Source of the DNA: Nocardia vaccinii NBRC 15922
GTDB taxonomy: Bacteria > Actinomycetota > Actinomycetes > Mycobacteriales > Mycobacteriaceae
NCBI RefSeq assembly: GCF_001613305.1
Contig: NZ_BDCC01000060.1
Coordinates: forward strand, 62,001 to 126,000
DNA length: 64,000 bases
Direction: 5' to 3'
The position numbers and the translations under genes are program-made. The notes under the pieces were generated by a model, which did no database searches, was not told where the DNA came from, and was given only the letters and a program-made list of their open reading frames with translations. Shown piece after piece: positions 25,710 through 34,083 of the stretch. Numbering within the stretch: position 1 is the first letter of the stretch; each line of letters starts with the position of its first letter.

Positions 25710-26773
25710 GAGACGTAGATCAGCGCGCTGGAGACTATGCGCAACAGATTCAGGCCAATAATGTTGAGGTACATAACCACGGCCTCAGCGCCGCGGATGT
25801 GGTTGAAATCGCGATGGTCGTATTCAAGCAGAATTTCACCGAGCTCAGCGAGAGCGCGATGGCGAAAGCGTTCGAGCGAGTTGAACAATTCACCGAAGTG
25901 TTGATGCGGCGGTTGCAGGATCTATACCCTTCCGGAGTTGAATCGGCTAGTGAACCCGCCATTCAACGAGCGATATATAGCGCGCAAACCGAGTATGCGA
26001 CATCGGGAGACTGGGATCTCGGTCATACACTGGTTGACTTGCTCGCGGAGCGAGTTTCCGAGTCTTCTGACTCGCTACACGGGATCATTCTCACCGAGGC
26101 GCTCTCGGTTGTTCCGAAACTAACCAAAGAGCAGATCGCCTCCTTGTCTGCGATTCTGGCCATCAGATATACGCGGCACACTCCATGGCGAACCGTCGAT
26201 GATTTCTATGCTGGCCTGCGCAAAATTCTCTCACCTCTAATTGGCAAGCTCCCCAGCAGTCCGGCAGCCTACCGGCACATGGCCTACGCCGGAGTGGGGA
26301 CTGCGACCGTCACATGGGACCTGCTGGAAAACCTTCCAAAATTATATCCTGCACTGTTCACGAATGGCTTCACGATCGACAACGTACCTGAGAAGCTCCG
26401 GCCGCTCGCAGATGCCATTGAGCACCCATTCATAACTGCACGCAGGCATCCTTTCAGACTTCAACTCGTTTATCAGAACGTGGATGAGATGATAGCGGAG
26501 GGCGTTGCTCGGGATCCCTCTAAAGAAAGGAATGAATATGTTGAACTCCTGATGTCGCATCTGATGCAAAGGAACGAGGTCTACGACGATCTTGTCCAGA
26601 ATATTCCTGAGATGGATGGTTTTGTCATAGGGTGGCACGATTCGCCGATTGGCACGTTTGAGCTAACGACGGTGGGGATTGCAATTGCCCGGGCGAATCT
26701 AGCCCGCTTTTATCCCGAATTGCCTGACCTTGATTATTATTTGGATCAGGCCCATCTTGGTTGGCTGCAATAA
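25706..26773 (+). CDS. LPO_1073/Vpar_1526-like protein, first paralogue
   Basis: 355 residues. The N-terminus carries the shared motif (DQRAGDYAQQIQANNVEVHN, residues 5-24), then a helical body (LSAADVVEIAMVVFKQNFTE; YSAQTEYATSGDWDLGHTLV). The pattern QxxGDxxxxIQA..V followed by a VFKxNFxxLS helix is what I remember for the LPO_1073/Vpar_1526 family, which has no assigned function. No nuclease or ATPase motif is visible. It overlaps the membrane gene by four bases and the next gene by one, so all three form one translational unit. It has much lower GC than the backbone. Confidence 0.75.
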   Translation: MRDVDQRAGDYAQQIQANNVEVHNHGLSAADVVEIAMVVFKQNFTELSESAMAKAFERVEQFTEVLMRRLQDLYPSGVESASEPAIQRAIYSAQTEYATSGDWDLGHTLVDLLAERVSESSDSLHGIILTEALSVVPKLTKEQIASLSAILAIRYTRHTPWRTVDDFYAGLRKILSPLIGKLPSSPAAYRHMAYAGVGTATVTWDLLENLPKLYPALFTNGFTIDNVPEKLRPLADAIEHPFITARRHPFRLQLVYQNVDEMIAEGVARDPSKERNEYVELLMSHLMQRNEVYDDLVQNIPEMDGFVIGWHDSPIGTFELTTVGIAIARANLARFYPELPDLDYYLDQAHLGWLQ

Positions 26774-27831
26774 TGAATAACCAACACCAACAAGCTCGTG
26801 ATGGGGCCCTCCAGATCCAGGCTGCTGGCTCCGTCGTGGTGAACTTGGGCGAGGTTACACGTGAGCAGGCCAAAGAGATAGCCATGCAAACATTTAGCGA
26901 GAACATGCTAGTTCTCGCTGGAGTAGCGAGGAAGACTGCTGACGGTCGTGCTCGTGATTTTATCGACCTCCTCATCGATAAGCTTATTAGTGGGTTTGGC
27001 AACCTTGATGGCTTTAAAGATCCGGGCGTTCTGTCGGCGGTATATGACGCTCAAAAGAGCTACGCGGAGACCGGCGATCGTTCGCTCGGAGATATGCTGT
27101 CCGATCTTCTCGTGAAGCTCGCCACTAGTGAAGGAGAAGAACAGTCCTCTCGAAAAGTGATCTTCAGGCAAGCATTGAGGTGCGCGCCATGTATCTCGGC
27201 TTCACAGGCGCGCGCCTTGGCTGTCATTTCTATAATGCAATACCGAGTTCCGCAAGTTTCTACACTAGATGAGTTGGTTGACCAGCTCGATGCGCGACTG
27301 AAGCCATTCTATGGAAAAATACCACTCAACCCCGTCGAATATGATCACATGGGTGCGTGTGGCGTCGGCTTTCAACTCCTAGGTGAACCAGCGTATCGGC
27401 TGATCGCTTCAAAGTATCCGCACATTTTCTATGACTCGTTTTCTCAAGACTTAGTTGCTCGTGAACTCCGAGGATGCGACCCAAATTACTATGAGTGGAG
27501 CGAGGGGCACGAAGGGGCGGGCTACCGGTTCACCGATGCAGCTATCAGAGAATTTGTTGTCAGAGGCGAAAGTGTTGACCTTGTAAACGCTATCAGCAGC
27601 TGGGTGGGAAATCCGGTCAGAGACTTGTACCAAAAACAAGCTTGGTCGCCAGAAAAAACAAAAGCATGTATCAGGGAATTAAACCCCGATCTTGCTCTCA
27701 TCCTGGATCGGTATGATTCGTCTAGGGCTCATAATTTCCAGATGACTGCAGCAGGTATGGTGATTGGATTCCAGGTGTGGAAGCAAGCCGCTCCAGACAT
27801 GGCACCTGATATTGAATCGCTGCTGGATTAG
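26773..27831 (+). CDS. LPO_1073/Vpar_1526-like protein, second paralogue
   Basis: 352 residues from the ATG at 26773, which overlaps the previous stop (TAATG). It has the same plan as its neighbour: shared motif at residues 5-24 (HQQARDGALQIQAAGSVVVN), a helical segment (VTREQAKEIAMQTFSENMLV), the region YDAQKSYAETGDRSLGDMLS, and a less conserved C-terminal half. The two are clear but distant paralogues. Having two different soluble partners with the same N-terminal motif suggests sensor and regulator roles towards the membrane protein; this is inference. No catalytic motif is seen. Confidence 0.75.
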   Translation: MNNQHQQARDGALQIQAAGSVVVNLGEVTREQAKEIAMQTFSENMLVLAGVARKTADGRARDFIDLLIDKLISGFGNLDGFKDPGVLSAVYDAQKSYAETGDRSLGDMLSDLLVKLATSEGEEQSSRKVIFRQALRCAPCISASQARALAVISIMQYRVPQVSTLDELVDQLDARLKPFYGKIPLNPVEYDHMGACGVGFQLLGEPAYRLIASKYPHIFYDSFSQDLVARELRGCDPNYYEWSEGHEGAGYRFTDAAIREFVVRGESVDLVNAISSWVGNPVRDLYQKQAWSPEKTKACIRELNPDLALILDRYDSSRAHNFQMTAAGMVIGFQVWKQAAPDMAPDIESLLD

Positions 27832-27996
27832 TAATCAGGACTACTGTTCGGACCGGCTCGACGCCAAATATATTAGCACCAACGCTTCGTTGAGTCATCG
27901 GCCTTATACGATCAGTTTCGTAGGATCGAGCGCTAGTTCGACGACGTGACTGGGTGTGCGGTCCGCCCCCAAACGTCTGAACGAGAGGAATTGCAA

Positions 27997-28925
27997 ATGC
28001 CGACCAGCATCGCCGAGTTCGATAACGAGACTGCCTATGAGCGATACGTTTTGCAGCATACGGCTTCGTTCGTTCCTAAAGTCGATGGACGCAACATCAT
28101 CGAGTTGGGTGACGGCGGAACGATAAGCGCGAACATTCATGTTCCTCCAGCGCAGGTGCGGGTGCTCGCCAACGATGGAACCCAGTCCTACGACGGCAGC
28201 GATGGCGTCGATCTGCGAGTTGTTAGAGCGATGATTTTCGGTGCAGCGTGGAAGGTACTCGATCTGCTTGTTGAACTGAGTCTGAACCAAGGTCCCGGTG
28301 CGAGGAACCGCTATCGGATTGAGTTCAAGACACAGCAGGCCACTGGCGGAAATGTGTCGCCGCTGACGCCCTTCGGCACGATGGCTGATGTGTGGGATCG
28401 AGTGATGGCGAGCTACGTTGCGACCACCGCGATGAGGCATTCGCTGGTTCATCGCCGCCTTGAGGTCGATCAAACGACCGGAACAATGACTGCAACCTCT
28501 GATCCAAATGACCCTCCAGTGTTGCCAATGACCGCCGATGAACAGGTGACATTCTGTCGGGTCGCAGACGGGGTTGCTCAAGCCTTATCGCAGGCCAGCT
28601 GGCACCGCGGCAAGAGAACTCGGTCAGGTGGCTGCTTGATCAGCTCGCGGCCCACCATGGCCAGCACCTGTTTGGCGTGTCCGCGAAAGATGGCCTGATT
28701 CCCGAGATAATCATTCGGCCGACCCTCGGCGCGACGAACGACGTGACCATCGACTTTGCGAGCGTGCGGCAGCGTGCCCTTCACGCCGTTGGAGGTGTGG
28801 CGTACTACGACTTACACATCCATCTGCCAAATGGCTGGATCCTTGCGACCCCTTTGGAGGATGCCCCTGGCGGGCAGCTGACGTTCTCCATCGATCAGCT
28901 GCCAGCTTGGCTCCGACGAATGTAG
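27997..28925 (+). pseudogene. Unknown protein gene with a probable frameshift
   Basis: From the ATG at 27997 (GAGAGG site) about 195 codons read as a real protein (AYERYVLQHTASFVPKVDGR; VWDRVMASYVATTAMRHSLV; TADEQVTFCRVADGVAQ), then the frame turns into Arg/Ser-rich noise. The neighbouring frame takes over with a good protein end (SLIAGQLAPRQENSVRWLL, then FGVSAKDGLIPEIIIRPTL, to PAWLRRM at 28925). One indel near 28575-28600 would restore about 309 residues. A second gene starting at 28677 is possible but less likely. I do not recognise the family. Confidence 0.6.
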
Positions 28926-28980
28926 GCGTTCCGACAGCCCACGGCAATCTGCCTGCACATCCAGTTTGCATCCCCGTCGA

Positions 28981-29394
28981 TCACCTCGTAGAGGGCCGCA
29001 TAACCACTCCTCGCCCCTGCAGCGTTTTCCACACACTTCCTTTTGATTTGCCGAGTTGCCGTGCAACAGCGTTGAGGGACTGCCCCTCCGTGTAAAGCAC
29101 TACCGCCCAGTCAATCTCTCCCTCCGTCATAGGCTGGTTCCGCATCTGCACCCCATGCTCCTGAAGGATCTTCAGTAGCCCACCCTTCGAAAGTCCGTAC
29201 TGCTCGCACAGCCGATTCGTCGACGCACCACCTTGATATCCCTCAACCAAGTCGGCGACTGTGACTGGCGACAGTCTCCGATCCAACCGCCGCGGTTTCA
29301 CCGCGCTGCTACCTACCGACGAAGGCCGGCGGGCCGGAGCAGCGTCGATCTTGGCGATCACCTTCTGGAGCCAGTCCGGTTCCCACTGTTTCAA
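28981..29394 (-). CDS. Double-HTH protein, right copy
   Basis: 137 residues from the TTG at 29394. It is a clear paralogue of the gene at 24740-25144 (LKQWEPDWLQKVIAKIDAAP; GGASTNRLCEQYGLSKGGLL; EGQSLNAVARQLGKSKGSVW), likewise reading leftward from an ACCCCGAC sequence. The frame stays open to 29538, but that passes through a terminator hairpin and is unlikely to be translated. It closes the second island module. Same role considerations as for the left copy. Confidence 0.7.
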   Translation of the reverse strand: MKQWEPDWLQKVIAKIDAAPARRPSSVGSSAVKPRRLDRRLSPVTVADLVEGYQGGASTNRLCEQYGLSKGGLLKILQEHGVQMRNQPMTEGEIDWAVVLYTEGQSLNAVARQLGKSKGSVWKTLQGRGVVMRPSTR

Positions 29395-29425
29395 ATACCG
29401 TCCGCTAACCCCGACATATAGGCGC

Positions 29426-29456
29426 AGGTGGGGCCGGTTCACCGGCCCCACCTTTT
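29426..29456 (+). terminator. Strong rho-independent terminator
   Basis: AGGTGGGGCCGG (29426-29437), loop TTCA, exact complement CCGGCCCCACCT (29442-29453), then TTT. It points rightward but no rightward gene precedes it directly; it may be the original terminator of tRNA-Pro, displaced by the island. Confidence 0.85.
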
Positions 29457-29480
29457 GCTCGTTCTGGCCCTTGAAAAGTC

Positions 29481-29837
29481 GTGCGCCTGGCCCGTGGACG
29501 GCGAGACGTCCTGCTCTCGGCGTGGCTAACCGCCGCAACCGGTCATGAGGTCAACGTCGGGCGTCTTTACGGTGAGCCCCGGAACTGGAAGGCGAACTGG
29601 CCAGTTGACATCGCCAACGAGACCGACCGAATCGCCGCGGAACAGCACCGGCAGCAACACGTCGACCGGATCGGCAACCTCACACTCATCACCGGATCCT
29701 TCAACGGCTCGCTGAGCGACAGCGCATGGGATGTGAAGCGAGCCGCCATGGTCGAGCAATCGAAACTGCAACTCAATTCCCGAAGGTTGGTTGCGGGTGC
29801 GGTGCGCGGTAGGCGCAGCCAGACTCGACGGACGTGA
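29481..29837 (+). pseudogene. C-terminal fragment of a DUF1524 HNH-type (GmrSD-like) protein
   Basis: About 118 codons. The middle (HVDRIGNLTLITGSFNGSLS then DSAWDVKRAAMVEQSKLQLN) is the conserved end of DUF1524/HNH nuclease domains, known from GmrSD-type modification-dependent restriction enzymes. The upstream nuclease part with the HxxP motif and the DUF262 half are absent, and the 3' end runs into the IS1380 relic. It is a truncated remnant. Confidence 0.65.
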
Positions 29838-30385
29838 CGGACCAGGCGCGCGGGTAGTGAGAACAGATGCAGGCGTAGGGCTTTCGGTTCCCAGCCGCAG
29901 GCGGTGTGGTCGTGCAGGGCGAGGGTCTGCAGCTGGGCGATCAGATCGAGGGCGAGCGCGAGGATGGCCAGCCAGATCCGGTTGGCATCGAAGCCCCGGA
30001 AGCGCAGGTTGCGCAGGCCGGTGTCCTTGACGGCGCGGATGCGGTCTTCGCAGCGGGCGTCGGTGATGGCGCAGTTCGAGGTCGGCGAGCTGGCCTTTGC
30101 GTGTGTTGGTGGAGAACGCGGTGAGCCGGTTGCCGTTGTGGTCGGTGAACCGCAGTTGCGCGCCGGGGTGCGGGCGTTCGCGGCGGATGATCACCCGCAT
30201 GCCGGGTGGCCAGCCCGTCAGGTCGATCAGGCCGGTGATCTCGGCGACGGCGGCGCCGTCGCGGGGCTCGACGTCGGCGTTGCAGGCCGGTGTCCAGCGC
30301 GTTCGGGCAGAAGATCCAGTGCGGCAACGATGGTTTCGTTCAAGCCGAACCCGATCGGATATTGCAGATGCCTGGCGGGGGCCGA
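29800..30385 (-). pseudogene. IS1380-family transposase relic
   Basis: Pieces of an IS1380-type DDE transposase lie in different frames: QYPIGFGLNETIVAALDLLP (near 30370), GMRVIIRRERPHPGAQLRFT with KGQLADLELRH (near 30195), and RCEDRIRAVKDTGLRNLRF with CGWEPKALRLHLFSLPARL (near 30030-29860). At least two frameshifts and a missing N-terminal half show that it is dead. No terminal inverted repeats were found. Confidence 0.75.
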
Positions 30386-31043
30386 CTTCTGGAAAGTAGG
30401 TTCCGTCGCATCTGGATTCAGCGGCGACGCTGGAAGAAGACGACTCGGTCTGCTGATCCAGAACCGACTACCCTCCCCGGCCGACACCATCGAACTCTGA
30501 CAACACCGTCGGCGGGTGCACGAGGCTGCACCCGCCGATGCGTGCACGCGACTTCGAACATTGCTTCACGCTGCATAGGACAGTGCAATTTGCACCAGAT
30601 TAATACCCTTGCGCACCAAGGTATTTCGTGCTTTACCGCTCGTCCGAAACAGACCGGACGCTTGCTCGACGTTCGATGTGTCTACCCTCGTACCGTACGT
30701 CCGTACGCCCAGTCCGCGCCGAACGATACGGATTCCGGTCAGACTCCCGCCACCGCACCGCCACCAGACGAGCACGAATCGGGCGAGACGGTGACAGAAC
30801 GGGCGCACGCCGACGCCACCGATCCCAACTCATCACCCCGCCCAGAAGCTCTGGCCGGAATCTGCCGCGGAAGCTGTGAATGGCCAAAACCGCTCGGTAT
30901 GCGGAATGAGCGTGCACTCTGACGGCTGTAGCCGGCCCTGCGGAGGAGCTGAGACCAACAACCGCGCGGGGTTTGCCCGATGATGTGGTTATCACCCATG
31001 ACGGCGACGTGACCGATCATTACCGGTTCGCGGTGGTGCGCAC
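30386..31043. other. Gene-poor stretch between the IS relic and the split regulator
   Basis: Roughly 660 bases with overlapping open frames on both strands, all Arg/Ser/Pro-rich and without recognisable domains or good ribosome sites. I see no gene, RNA or clear repeat here. Confidence 0.55.
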
Positions 31044-31850
31044 TCATCGACGGGGCGGGCACTCTGGTTCAGCGGTTATCGAGATTCCCTGGCTTACGTT
31101 CCTCGTGGTGGTGTCCTGCTGAGGGAGCTTGTTGTCGAGCGCCGTGCGGGTCGCGTGCAGCGCCGCCAGGAGCTGTAGCCGGTCCGCGTCGGCGCTTCCC
31201 GGCTCGGCGGTGAAGACCAGCATGACCGGACCGGGATTTCCCGGAAGTGGGTAGGTGTCCCACTCCAGGACGATGTCCCCGACCTCGGGGATCCGGAAGG
31301 TCTTGGCGCCGCTGACAGACTCGCGTACGTCGTGGCGAGCCCACAGCCGCCGGAACTCAGCGCTGAGGATGCTCAGCTCACCGACTATCGCGGTGGCGCG
31401 CGGGTGGGTGGGATCTGTGGCGACCGCGGCACGCATCATGCCGATGTAATCCTGGGCCTGTCGTTCCCAGTCCGGGCAGCTCCGCTCGCGGGTCAGCGTG
31501 TCGTCGAAGAGCAGCAAGAGCATGTTGAGCCGGTCGGGCGGGTAGCCGTCCGGGGCGCCGAGCAGCGCCTCGGCAATCGGATTCCAGTCGAGCAGGTCGA
31601 GATGCCTGCCGAGTACGACCGCGGGAGTGTTCATGACCCGCAGCAGCCGACGTGTACTGTCCGGCACCCGTTCCGGATCACGACTCACCCGGGTGGGCAT
31701 CGGCCGGCGGACGGCGTGGGCCAGGGTGAACAGGTGCCGGCGTTCCTCGTCGTCGAGGCCGAGAGCGGTGGCGAGCGCGTCCAGGACGTCGTCGGACGGG
31801 CGTACCTCCCGCCCCTGCTCCATCCGCTGGTAGTAGTCGGTGCTCAGCCC
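31044..31850 (-). pseudogene. MmyB-type HTH regulator, C-terminal part of a gene split by the integrase element
   Basis: 267 codons from LSTDYYQRMEQGREVRPSDD through the MmyB-like ligand-binding domain (VLGRHLDLLDWNPIAEALLG; VGELSILSAEFRRLWARHDV; LEWDTYPLPGNPGPVMLVF). The first helices of the HTH are missing. They are found on the same strand at 48688-48837, and joining the two across a shared GGG gives the family consensus EELAMLAGLSTDYYQRMEQG in frame. A short ATG reading from 31859 might still be translated but would lack DNA binding. Confidence 0.9.
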
Positions 31851-31870
31851 GATCGGCATTTATTTAGTTG
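31830..31870. repeat. Left attachment junction of the integrase element
   Basis: The host gene ends at CCC (31848-31850, GGG on the coding strand) and the AT-rich element sequence CATTTATTTAGTTGATAC follows. The same CCC at 48688-48690 marks the other end. A very short common core is what serine integrases leave. Confidence 0.75.
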
Positions 31871-31917
31871 ATACTAGATGACGTGCGGAAATGTGGCAAT
31901 AGGGCTGGTTTCAAACG

Positions 31918-31961
31918 AAAACCCCACGATGCGCGTGCGGCCGAAGCGGCATCGTGGGGTT
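31918..31961 (-). terminator. Terminator just inside the left end of the element
   Basis: AACCCCACGATGC (31920-31932) pairs perfectly with GCATCGTGGGGTT (31949-31961). Read leftward, the stem is followed by TTTTCG, making a good leftward terminator; it would stop transcription leaving the element towards the broken regulator. Confidence 0.8.
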
Positions 31962-32169
31962 CTGCTGTTCAGGCACCCGTCGCGGCGGGGGTGGTCGTGC
32001 AGGGACTGGTGACGTAGCGGTGCAGTATTCGGTCCTGGCTCGGTGCAGGAGGGCTCGCCGGTGTCGTCACCGGAGTGGCCTCTTGAACTCGAGTGCGCAT
32101 GCCCGGCGGCGGCCGGGGCACCGACGCCGACGCACGGGTCTGATTCGGTGCGCACACTACGGGGGCCTG

Positions 32170-32480
32170 GAAGCCGCCGACATTGAAGTCGCAGAGCCGT
32201 TGGTGACGGGCAGGCGGCAGTGTCACATCGTATGTCAGACCGTGGGGCAGCGGGTCCGGTCCGGCCATCACGTCGAGTAGCAGCGTGAGGTCGCGGGCCG
32301 TACGCGCCATCGGACCGACGACAGCGAGGTCGAGGTCGACCGGCAATGCCGGCGCGGGCGGCGGGACCATCCCGCGAGCCGATCCGAACCCGATGCGATA
32401 GCTTTGGCCGCGGGGCGCCTTCTCCGCCGCCATGATCGAACCTCCAATGACTCCTATAAGGACTTGCAGCACAGACATTT
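32170..32480 (-). pseudogene. Amidase gene fragment
   Basis: A leftward frame contains a worn piece of an amidase-signature enzyme: IGVIGGSIMAAEKAPRGQSY (the IGGSI around the catalytic serines is recognisable), then LDLAVVGPMARTARDLTLLL and DVTLPPARHQRLCDFNV. Sequence before and after does not match the family. Only about 100 of some 470 codons remain. The region up to 32670 shows nothing else but the promoter of the next gene. Confidence 0.6.
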
Positions 32481-32670
32481 CGGCCGACACCCACATCACT
32501 GTCCCACCGCCACAGCAATCCGCGGCCCGCACGGTCGTAGTTCAATCCTCATAGGCCGAGCGGCAATTCGTGAGCTTGCGTAGCTGTGTCAGTGCGTGGC
32601 AACATGATTCGTGCTCTCGCCAGGCCCGCACGGTGCGGGATCCTGAGCCGAGCACCGGAAGGTGGCCGTA

Positions 32671-33438
32671 ATGTCTGTTTCTGCATCATCGCCGCAGTTC
32701 GTTGGCCCAGAGGCTGACGGCGACAGCGTCTATGCCGCACCCCAGGAACACGTTCTCGATTCAGACCTGGTCGAGCAGATCGAATCTCAGACCCTAATCG
32801 ACGAGGGCTTCTGCATTGACGTACCAAGTGGACGGCAAATTGCAGATGCCAAGCAACTGCAACATGCGGTTCTGCAGGTCATGGAAGAGCGGCACGTGGT
32901 GGCCAATAATCGGGAGTTGACCAAGAACGCCGTCACGAAGTTCGAGCTGTACTCAGAGGTTTTGCCGAATGGCCCCGGAGTGAAGGCTCTTCCGGATACC
33001 CCGGAACATGCTGAAGCTCACCAGCGCCTCATGCGCAAAGTCTGGGGCTTCGTCAATACCGGCGAGTCGAGCTATGTTCAAAAGAACATTGCCCCTACCG
33101 GCATGATCCTGTGTGAGGCATCGGTTGGCCGGACCAAGATCAACGTGGAAACCAGGAAAAAGGAACCTGGGACCGAGATCGGTCGGTTCTTGACAAGCGA
33201 TCCTCAGTTGATCCTCAAGTACTTCACGGCACCGGCTGGTTCCGCATTTGCGAAAGCAGCTCGCAAATTGGAGAACCAGTTGGGTCTGGTTACGAGCCGA
33301 CAGCCCGAGCTGGCGATGCCGGTGGCGCGACAGATCGGGGTTGTGGTCAAGCAGGCGGTTGCGGCGATACCGCATGCCGATGTCCGGCAAGCTGGCGCGC
33401 TGACCGCCGGGGCCAGTGACGAGGCTGCGAGCGCGTAG
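32671..33438 (+). CDS. Hypothetical protein of the integrase element
   Basis: 255 residues from the ATG at 32671, preceded by GGAAGG. The chain is mixed helical and strand-like (LVEQIESQTLIDEGFCIDVP; VVANNRELTKNAVTKFELYS; HQRLMRKVWGFVNTGESSYV), with an Ala-rich tail. I recognise no domain, signal peptide or membrane segment. It is followed after three bases by the next gene, so both form an operon. Moderate GC suggests that it came with the element. Confidence 0.65.
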   Translation: MSVSASSPQFVGPEADGDSVYAAPQEHVLDSDLVEQIESQTLIDEGFCIDVPSGRQIADAKQLQHAVLQVMEERHVVANNRELTKNAVTKFELYSEVLPNGPGVKALPDTPEHAEAHQRLMRKVWGFVNTGESSYVQKNIAPTGMILCEASVGRTKINVETRKKEPGTEIGRFLTSDPQLILKYFTAPAGSAFAKAARKLENQLGLVTSRQPELAMPVARQIGVVVKQAVAAIPHADVRQAGALTAGASDEAASA

Positions 33439-33441
33439 CCG

Positions 33442-34083
33442 ATGTCGGACGCATATCCGACCGACGTGGGGTGCGGAAATGAACCGAGCCGCCACCGTCG
33501 GTCCGACGGTGCCCCGCCCGAAGATCTGCTGGCCTATGTTCGCCAACAGGTGAAGGCGGGAAAGCGGGTGGGCCGTGAGGCTGTACGAAAACGGTTCGGT
33601 GTCAGCCGGGAGCAGATCGATAAGGCCCGCAAACAGGTTGATGAAGAGATCAACCTCCCGGTGGCCGAGCGAGTCAAGCGGGTCCGGACATTCTTGGCTG
33701 ATCCGCACGTCTATAAGGTCATCGAGCAGGACATCAAAACAAGCCAGGATCGCAGACTCCGAGCGCGTGCACGGGTCGTTCACGCGGATCTGGCCAAGCG
33801 GCAGAGAGATGCCGAGGCCGAGCTGCGGGAGCTACAGAATGCCAAGTCCCCATTCGAGGCGACGGTGAAGGCTGAGCTGGAGCTGAATAAAGCCGCACAG
33901 TTCGTGCACGCCGTTGGAGAATCCATCGACGATATGCCTCAGCCGGATCGCCTGGCTGATGCGCTGCGCGATTTAGCGGAGCAAGTTGCTACCGTACTGG
34001 AGAAGCTGGAACCGCCCATGGAGTACGAAGTCATTGATAGTGAAGCTTGGCCAATACGATCTACGCAAGCGGAGCTGATGTAG
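33442..34083 (+). CDS. HTH plus coiled-coil hypothetical protein
   Basis: 213 residues. Residues 25-65 look like a small HTH (KAGKRVGREAVRKRFGVSRE, QIDKARKQVDEEIN), followed by a long charged helix (IKTSQDRRLRARARVVHADL; LAKRQRDAEAELRELQNAKS) and a second helical stretch (LADALRDLAEQVATVLEKLE). It could be a DNA-binding partner of the preceding protein. No family recognised. The start is the ATG at 33442, three bases after the previous stop. Confidence 0.6.
   Translation: MSDAYPTDVGCGNEPSRHRRSDGAPPEDLLAYVRQQVKAGKRVGREAVRKRFGVSREQIDKARKQVDEEINLPVAERVKRVRTFLADPHVYKVIEQDIKTSQDRRLRARARVVHADLAKRQRDAEAELRELQNAKSPFEATVKAELELNKAAQFVHAVGESIDDMPQPDRLADALRDLAEQVATVLEKLEPPMEYEVIDSEAWPIRSTQAELM

Larger units (their letters stand above)
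18779..29415. mobile_element. tRNA-Pro-associated defence island, two apparent modules
   Basis: The stretch from the tRNA-Pro 3' end to about 29415 has visibly lower GC and is dense in anti-phage-type genes. It splits into two units: 18779 to about 25165 (CapP/CapH-like pair, CD-NTase, Cap15-like effector, methyltransferase/HEPN, double-HTH gene) and about 25165 to 29415 (motif-sharing three-gene set, broken unknown gene, second double-HTH gene). At the right end of each unit the sequence TTTCAA(A/G)TA(A/C)CGTCCG..ACCCCGAC lies beside the HTH gene start and loosely resembles the tRNA 3' end. A strong terminator follows the second one at once, as if it once belonged to the tRNA. No integrase gene remains inside. 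Boundaries are inference. Confidence 0.55.
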
